This document shows, piece after piece, positions 50,455 through 55,823 of a stretch of 55,823 nt of DNA. The DNA comes from Lingula anatina (Eukaryota; Brachiopoda; Lingulata; Lingulida; Lingulidae), in contig NW_019775873.1 of assembly GCF_001039355.2 (NCBI RefSeq), positions 64,001 to 119,823 on the forward strand, given 5' to 3'. The notes beneath the pieces are model-generated. The model ran no database searches. It saw nothing but the letters and a program-made list of their open reading frames with translations, and had not been told where the DNA came from. The first letter of the stretch is position 1. Each line of letters opens with the position of its first letter. The position numbers and the translations under genes are program-made.

Positions 50455-51144
50455 TTTTTGCTCCCTAGCTGTAAGCTGGGGAGGTTCTGGTCCTCCCCCA
50501 GTCCTCCTCATCTCCTTTCTTCTTTCAGCTTCTTTTCTTTTGGTACGACTAGAGTAGTCGTACCACTTCTTTCTCACTTCAGTAAATTTCCTTACATTCA
50601 AGGAAACACTGTTGATCCTGATTTTAAAAATATAACAATATATACCTGTATAAATCATAGTAATTAATTTAATTTAATTTAATTCAATTTTCTTCTTAAT
50701 ACTTTCACCAGTTTTCAGGGGAAAAAACACATATTTTCAGAAATAAAAATTTCAACTTTTAAAGCTGTATTATTATTAATATTACTAGTATGGGATTTGC
50801 TGTTATGAAATTACACAAGCAACACGGGTCAGGGGGGGTTTTGTTTAAGTATTGAAATGAAAGTCTATTTACTTTTGAGTTATCCTTTTCCAAATCTCCT
50901 TCGATTTTTGAGTTACAGTGTTTGACAGTTGGCAAAAAAGAGTAGGATTGGAAGACACCTCGTCCACAATGATATTATTCTCCTCGTTGGAAAAACTACT
51001 GCGCTTTTTTGGGAAACCTATCGGGTCCTCCATTGTGTCAGCTGAGCAGACGTTCACGGAGCACGAGCATTTGTTGCTATATTTCTTGCCTTCGCGGTCC
51101 GAAGAGCAGGGTTTCGAGATTACAATATTTACTTCCGGGCACAA
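50455..51144 (-). CDS. Myb/SANT-like DNA-binding domain protein, two exons, copy 1
   Basis: Exon 51144-50873 (ATG at 51144; the start at 51033, MEDPIGFPKKR, is more likely) holds FSNEENNIIVDEV and KEIWKRITQK. After a 255-base GT-AG intron, exon 50617-50455 reads KFTEVRKKWYDYSSRTKRKE and RRTGGGPEPPQLTAREQK before GTAAGT. Together they form the trihelix-like Myb/SANT domain found in PIF/Harbinger accessory proteins and their host relatives (NAIF1/MSANTD-like). The two exons are intact. The expected coiled-coil tail (50190-50420, AEQEMQAKIFERED) contains several stops, so the gene may be dead. Confidence 0.7.
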
Positions 51145-51328
51145 CCTCGTGCGCTAATAGCGAAGAAAATTGCGAATGGTTTCGAGAAAGCTACGCAAAA
51201 AAAAATTAGCGCAAGTTTGCAAACCATAGCGATTGCGCAAATTGCTCCTTTCTGGAGCATGAAAAGAAATAATCGCACATAATTATATTGTATCGCGATA
51301 TCAACATTTAATATCACACTGAAATATT

Positions 51329-52069
51329 GTAACAGATTTTATTAAGTCCAGTTTACAGTAATTTGATAAGGATCTGTCATTGTTTTAAAGGTTCCGATCA
51401 AATAAGAAACGAGCAACATAAAGAATAAAGTTTATTAAAATCTATCAAAACAAAATGTTCCAGTAAGTAATAGTCCTGTGTGTGCATTGATGTCCAAAAT
51501 GAAACATACGTTCCGAGTAGTGCGGATGATGGAGTTGTAGGAACACAGGTCGACGCTCAGGTACGGTACCGTCTGCGACGAAGGGTTCCGACACGGCGCA
51601 ACCCTGTGCACTGTACCTGCTAGAATCAAGACGGTAGATTCCCCCCGAGTGCTGCCCACCAACGGTAACCTAGGGTTCCGACACGGTGCAAACCCTGTAC
51701 CGGCGTGAACAGAAACAACTAACCGCCCCAGTACACCTGCCAGAGAGAGTGAAATTCTCTCAATCAGAGCCTCGAGCTGAAAGCCTCTCCTGAATCCAAT
51801 GTCTTCAGCTCAGCGTGAGGTGAGCCCACTGAAAGACAAAGAGGCCGACGTTGTTCTTACCCAGGGGGCGTGAGAGGGAGGGTATGGACGTTTCCTGACT
51901 ATCGCTGATTCCCCTCAGAACTTATTGATACTGCAAATGTCCATAGAAATGGTACACTGATCACAAATACATTAAATAAATGGAGAGGCACATAAATCTC
52001 CCCTAACAATCACATGAACATTTATCAACTTAAAACAACAGTCCACGTGGTAACTAAAATTTTCATTAC
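51329..52069 (-). mobile_element. Ty3/gypsy long terminal repeat (3' LTR)
   Basis: On the minus strand it starts TGTAATGAAAA and ends CTGTTACA, with 5-bp inverted ends TGTAA/TTACA. A polypurine tract (AGAGGGGAGGG, minus strand, complement at about 52073-52085) lies directly upstream, as expected for a 3' LTR. The pol end lies 240 bases further upstream. The interior contains two copies of GGGTTCCGACACGG. The length of 741 bp is within the normal range. No partner LTR is seen in the window. Confidence 0.7.
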
Positions 52070-52309
52070 AATGCCCTCCCCTCTACGAGTCCTGTCCTCA
52101 TGGCTCAAGTAACATCAAAAGAAAGAAAACTTTTCAAACAACTGCTGAAATATTACAACTATTAACAATATAAAAGTGAACTAACAATAGACTAATAATC
52201 TAACTCCGAACTTTGAAAAAATCCAGCAATAGCGAGTGACATTCTCCTCATTTTCCACCCCCAGTTGAGCCAAGGGTATCAAATGACTTGAACCAATGCA
52301 TTTTTATAC

Positions 52310-52654
52310 TTAAACATAGTCTTTAAACCTCGGGGGAGGCCGTCGGTTGCACCTCGGTCTCCTCGGGACTGGAGCTAGAGCATCGACAGTACTGTTTGGG
52401 ACGGGCTCACTCTTACCATCTTCTTCTCTAGCAGGTGGAACGGAATCAGTTTGAGTCTCAGTTGGGCTTTTCCTTTTATCACCATCCGTCTGTTCACTTA
52501 TAACCTCTTTTTCATTAGTAAGTGGAGCAAGATCAATATCAGTCTCAGGAGGTATCTGTACACTTCCGTCACCATCCATCTGTTCTTTTGTACCCTCTTC
52601 TTCTATGGCATGGGGAACGTATAGGCGGCCAAAAGGGCAAAAAATCCTGTCGTC
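52310..52654 (-). pseudogene. C-terminal end of a Ty3/gypsy polyprotein
   Basis: An acidic linker followed by RRPRCNRRPPPRFKDYV and a stop, the RRSxRxRRPPxRxxDYV-type ending common to gypsy pol proteins. It is followed on the same strand by the polypurine tract and LTR. The upstream end is cut by the N at 52655. Confidence 0.65.
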
Positions 52655-52655
52655 N
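52655..52655. other. Single-N contig join
   Basis: One N between a gypsy pol end and the start of the second repeated block. The same sign occurs at 18222 and 19656, also at junctions between repeated blocks. Confidence 0.9.
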
Positions 52656-53215
52656 GCCTCCACACTGGGTTAAGTTTTTTGCACCTCCTTGGTGAAGCTG
52701 CGTAGTCTAGCCGGTACACCACATCTCCTACCTACCATTTTTTTAGCAGACCCACAAATCATAGTCTCTTTTGGACCGCTTCTGTGCCATTTTTAGGTAT
52801 CTTCTAGCCATCTCATGGGTTGACTGCATCACCTCCTCTACCCGCTCCACATAGCTTTCAACTGCCTGATCCCCTCCATCTGGTGGCCTAAACATCAGCT
52901 GCGCTGGTGTATTGATCTCCCTTCCCAGCATTGGGGGTGAATCCTGTTGAGTGATTTACTGTTGCTCGAATGGCTCCTGCAAGCTGTGATATATAAATAT
53001 CCCAGTCTCTCTGATTCAAACTCACAAAACACCGAACTGCTCCACAGCCCCATTTCCTTGTGGCCGATAGGGCGTTGTGCACGCTTTGTGGATATGTAAA
53101 AGCTTACAGACATCTTGAAAGAGTTGACTTTCAAAGTTTCGGCCTTGGTCAGGGAATATCCCCAGGGGTAACCAAATCTAGAGAAGAAATCAATGACAGC
53201 TGTTGCTGTTACTTC
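52656..53215 (-). pseudogene. Ty3/gypsy integrase fragment, copy 2
   Basis: Nearly identical to 46430-47000, with the same frameshifts and the same stop after KRDYDLWVC. It lacks about 13 bases around NRLM, which shifts the frame once more. It carries the integrase core (QGRNFES), the PQGNGAVE-equivalent region and the TGFTP motif. Confidence 0.75.
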
Positions 53216-54362
53216 AGCTGACTGAGTAGGACTTAATTATTACTTGAACTCATTTTAAGAATTGATCAACTATCATCAACAAATGTTGGTTACCTCTGTC
53301 CGTTTTGGGAAGTGGGCCTACAAAATCTATATGAATTCTCTCCATATAGGAGAGCCTGCCTGGTACATAAGTAAAGGAGACTACATGTTTTGCAGGGTGC
53401 ATAAGTCCCCATGTAAGTTAAAGACCAGATTTTTGGATGCTAAAAAATATACAGTTTGAAACTGTTGCCTATACTTCAGTTTTCACCTGGTGATTCAGGT
53501 GTTTTCCCACAGCTACTACTACTCCAACTCCTTAATGCCTTTGCATGTTTGAGGACAGGGGTACATTACCAGATTGCAATAGACTGCAGTCAATCCTTTG
53601 ATTTTAACCCTGCAACTACTGACTCCAACCGCATCAACAATTTCTTGAAAACCGACTGTCCTAGGCAAATTCAAGAGTTTCTGGGCTCTATCCAGATGAC
53701 AGCGGGAATCAAAAGCCTCCAGACTTTTAGATACCTACTTCATTTCTTTCTTATCTGGCTTGAACAGTCGTCTTAGTTGTTCATGAACCTCCCCATTGAT
53801 CATGGTAAAGAGGTCCAATAAAACCCTCCAGTTGAGGAGGTGCAATGTGAGGCTTTCCTTATTAAGGTTCAGATGCAACCTTTACTCCAGTTTTGCTTCT
53901 TCTTCTCCAGGTAGTAGCCTTTCCTCAGAGCTGATGAATGCCAGTTGGCTAAAGTCAGGCACATCTTTACATACCCCCATAATCCAACGTGCTAAGGTCT
54001 ATAGGGCCACCACTAGTAGGTGTCAATTTCCCATACGTGCAGGATCGGAGGTAAATCATAGGCAGATGGCATTTAATAGCATTTTCTTTGGCCTTGGAGA
54101 GACATCAGACCCCTCTGGGAGAGACAGGGGCAAATGGATTGCCTTCTCTTTTTCAGAGAGAGGAAACAGGTCTCACCACTGGAGACGTACCAGTGCAGCA
54201 CTAACACCTTGCTGCCATGTACTAAGGGCAGCAAATAATTTAGCAGAGTGTGATTTTAAAAAATTCAATCTTTCAGATCATTTGGACTAAATTCCTATTC
54301 ATATATTTATAAAGTTTAGAATATAAGTAAGTTTTATTCAGTGAGGACTTTGTTTTTTGCAA
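53216..54362 (-). other. Second copy of the shared element-internal DNA
   Basis: It aligns with 47001-48135 and then passes directly to sequence equivalent to 49780, without the foldback element or the transposase remnant. No recognisable domain. Confidence 0.5.
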
Positions 54363-55054
54363 CTTTTTTGCAAATTTCTCCACACATCTATTCAAATTTT
54401 CCAACTCCATAACAACTGAATGATAAGTATTTGTTATCAATTTGTTCTTGGAAGAGTAAATGGTTACAAGAATCAGTACTGGAAATTTTTTTAAATATTT
54501 ACTTTAATCAATGAATAATGAAAATACAAAGTGAAAAATATAATCACAAAAAGGCTCAGCATGCATTGTTTAATTTCTCAATAGAAAAACTAAAACGAAA
54601 TATAACAATTCACATCCAGGACCATTTTAATACAAATTTTCTAAAACTGGCCAAATGTGAAATCTAACCTATCTGTAACATAATTTCAGACAACAGCACC
54701 TAGTGAGTGTTTAAAATAAAAAGTTACTATCAATGCGTGAATGTTGAAAATACAAAGTGAAAACTGGGTATATATGAGACTTTCAATTTTTAATTTGCAT
54801 AAGGAGGCGCATCATTTGAAGCTGGTGCTGTCTTTCTCATTCTTTCTCTTCTCGTCATTCCTACCATTGCCTCTCCTCTCTCTCCTGGTCCATTGCCCGT
54901 TGACGGTCTTCTCTCTCAAAAAATTTTGCCTGCATCTCCTGCTCTGCCTTCAGTCTTTTTTCTTAAAATTCGAGAGCTTACGCGCGCTCTTTTCTCGATT
55001 CTTCCACCATAGACTCCCATAATTCACTCAGGGTTTCGCCAGTGTATAAACTTA

Positions 55055-55704
55055 CTTTTTGCTCCCTAGCTGTAAGCTGGGGAGGTTCTGGCCCTCCCCT
55101 AGTCCTCCTCATCTCCTTTCTTCTTTCAGCTTCTTTTCTTTTGGTACGACTAGAGTAGTCATACCACTTCTTTCTTTACATTCAAGGAAACACTGTTGAT
55201 CCTGATTTTAAAAAATATAACAATATATACCTGTATAAATCATAGTAATTAATTTAATTTAATTCAATTTACTTCTTAATACTTTCACCAGTTTTCAGGG
55301 GAAAAAAACATATTTTCAGAAACAAAAATTTCAACTTTTAAAAGCTGTATTATTATTAATAGTACTAGTATGCTGTTATGAAATTACACAAGCAACACGG
55401 GTCAGGGGGTACTATTAAGGGGTTTTGTTTAAGTATTGAAATGAAAGTGTCCATTTACTTTTGGGTTATCCTTTTCCAATTCTCCTCCTTCGATTTTTGA
55501 GTTACAGTGTTTGACTGTTGGCAAAAAAGAGTGGGATTGGAAGACACCTCGTCCACGATGATATCAATCTCCTCGTTGGAAAAACTACTGTGCTTTTTCG
55601 GGAAACCTATTGGGTCCTCCATTGTGTCAGCTGAGCAGACGTTCTTGGAGCACGAGCATTTGTTGCTATATTTCTTGCCTTCGCGGTCCGAAGAGCAGGG
55701 TTAG
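55055..55704 (-). pseudogene. Myb/SANT-like protein gene, copy 2, frameshifted
   Basis: Same two-exon layout as 50455-51144. The first exon (to about 55482) is open, with one extra codon near KEEN. The second exon has lost 17 bases (around 55173) in the KFTEVRKKW helix, which destroys the frame. The first exon runs into the junction at 55707, so its start context differs. Confidence 0.65.
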
Positions 55705-55707
55705 GAG

Positions 55708-55823
55708 ATTACAAGTCCTGTCCTCATGGCTCAAGTAACATCAAAAGAAAGAAAACTTTTCAAACAACTGCTGAAATATTACAACTATTAACAATATAAA
55801 AGTGAACTAACAATAGACTAATA
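55708..55823. repeat. Start of a repeat of 52087-52199
   Basis: From AAGTCCTGTCCTCATGGCTC onward the sequence equals 52087-52199 to the window end. In this copy the LTR and its flank (51124-52086) are absent between the Myb gene and this segment. Confidence 0.9.

Overview
The window is nuclear DNA from an animal. Split genes with GT-AG introns, AT-rich introns, microsatellites and many transposon remnants rule out a prokaryote. Three host genes are conserved with vertebrates, and the repeats (Ty3/gypsy, BEL/Pao, LINEs, pogo-like, PIF/Harbinger-associated Myb, MITEs) look like those of a highly heterozygous marine invertebrate such as a hemichordate, lancelet, echinoderm or lophotrochozoan. 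I cannot decide between these from the sequence.

Region 1 (681-11959, minus strand) holds fourteen exons of a RET-type receptor tyrosine kinase: cadherin-like ectodomain, cysteine-rich domain, membrane helix and most of the kinase. The end of the kinase lies left of the window, and the signal-peptide exon was not found. Exon phases match at every junction, and one intron is of the rare GC-AG class.

Region 2 (about 12313-24415) is one locus of about 5 kb present as three near-identical blocks separated by runs of N. Diagnostic differences show blocks 1 and 3 are the same haplotype and block 2 the other, so this looks like uncollapsed alleles rather than a biological triplication. From 24415 to 28290 the sequence is unique, with a decayed LINE tail, a nested MITE and a short TIR element.

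Region 3 (28373-36615) holds two housekeeping genes head to head. MLST8 (mTOR-complex WD40 protein, nine exons, minus) and CIAO3/NARFL (cytosolic Fe-S assembly factor, ten exons, plus) have start codons only 129 bp apart. The gap carries an ETS-type site and a CCAAT box. Both genes appear complete and intact.

Region 4 (36616-55823) is transposon-rich: a Crypton-like fragment, a pogo-like transposase with a duplicated 3' end, a large TIR element, a BEL/Pao gag remnant, a 5'-truncated LINE with a perfect 14-bp target duplication, and two copies of a block holding a decayed Ty3/gypsy integrase and a split Myb/SANT-domain gene. Only the first copy has a 1.06-kb foldback element, a transposase remnant and an LTR. 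An N at 52655 again suggests merged haplotypes.

I found no rRNA, tRNA, CRISPR array or bacterial operon. The best-supported novelties are genomic-structure observations rather than a new biochemical system.
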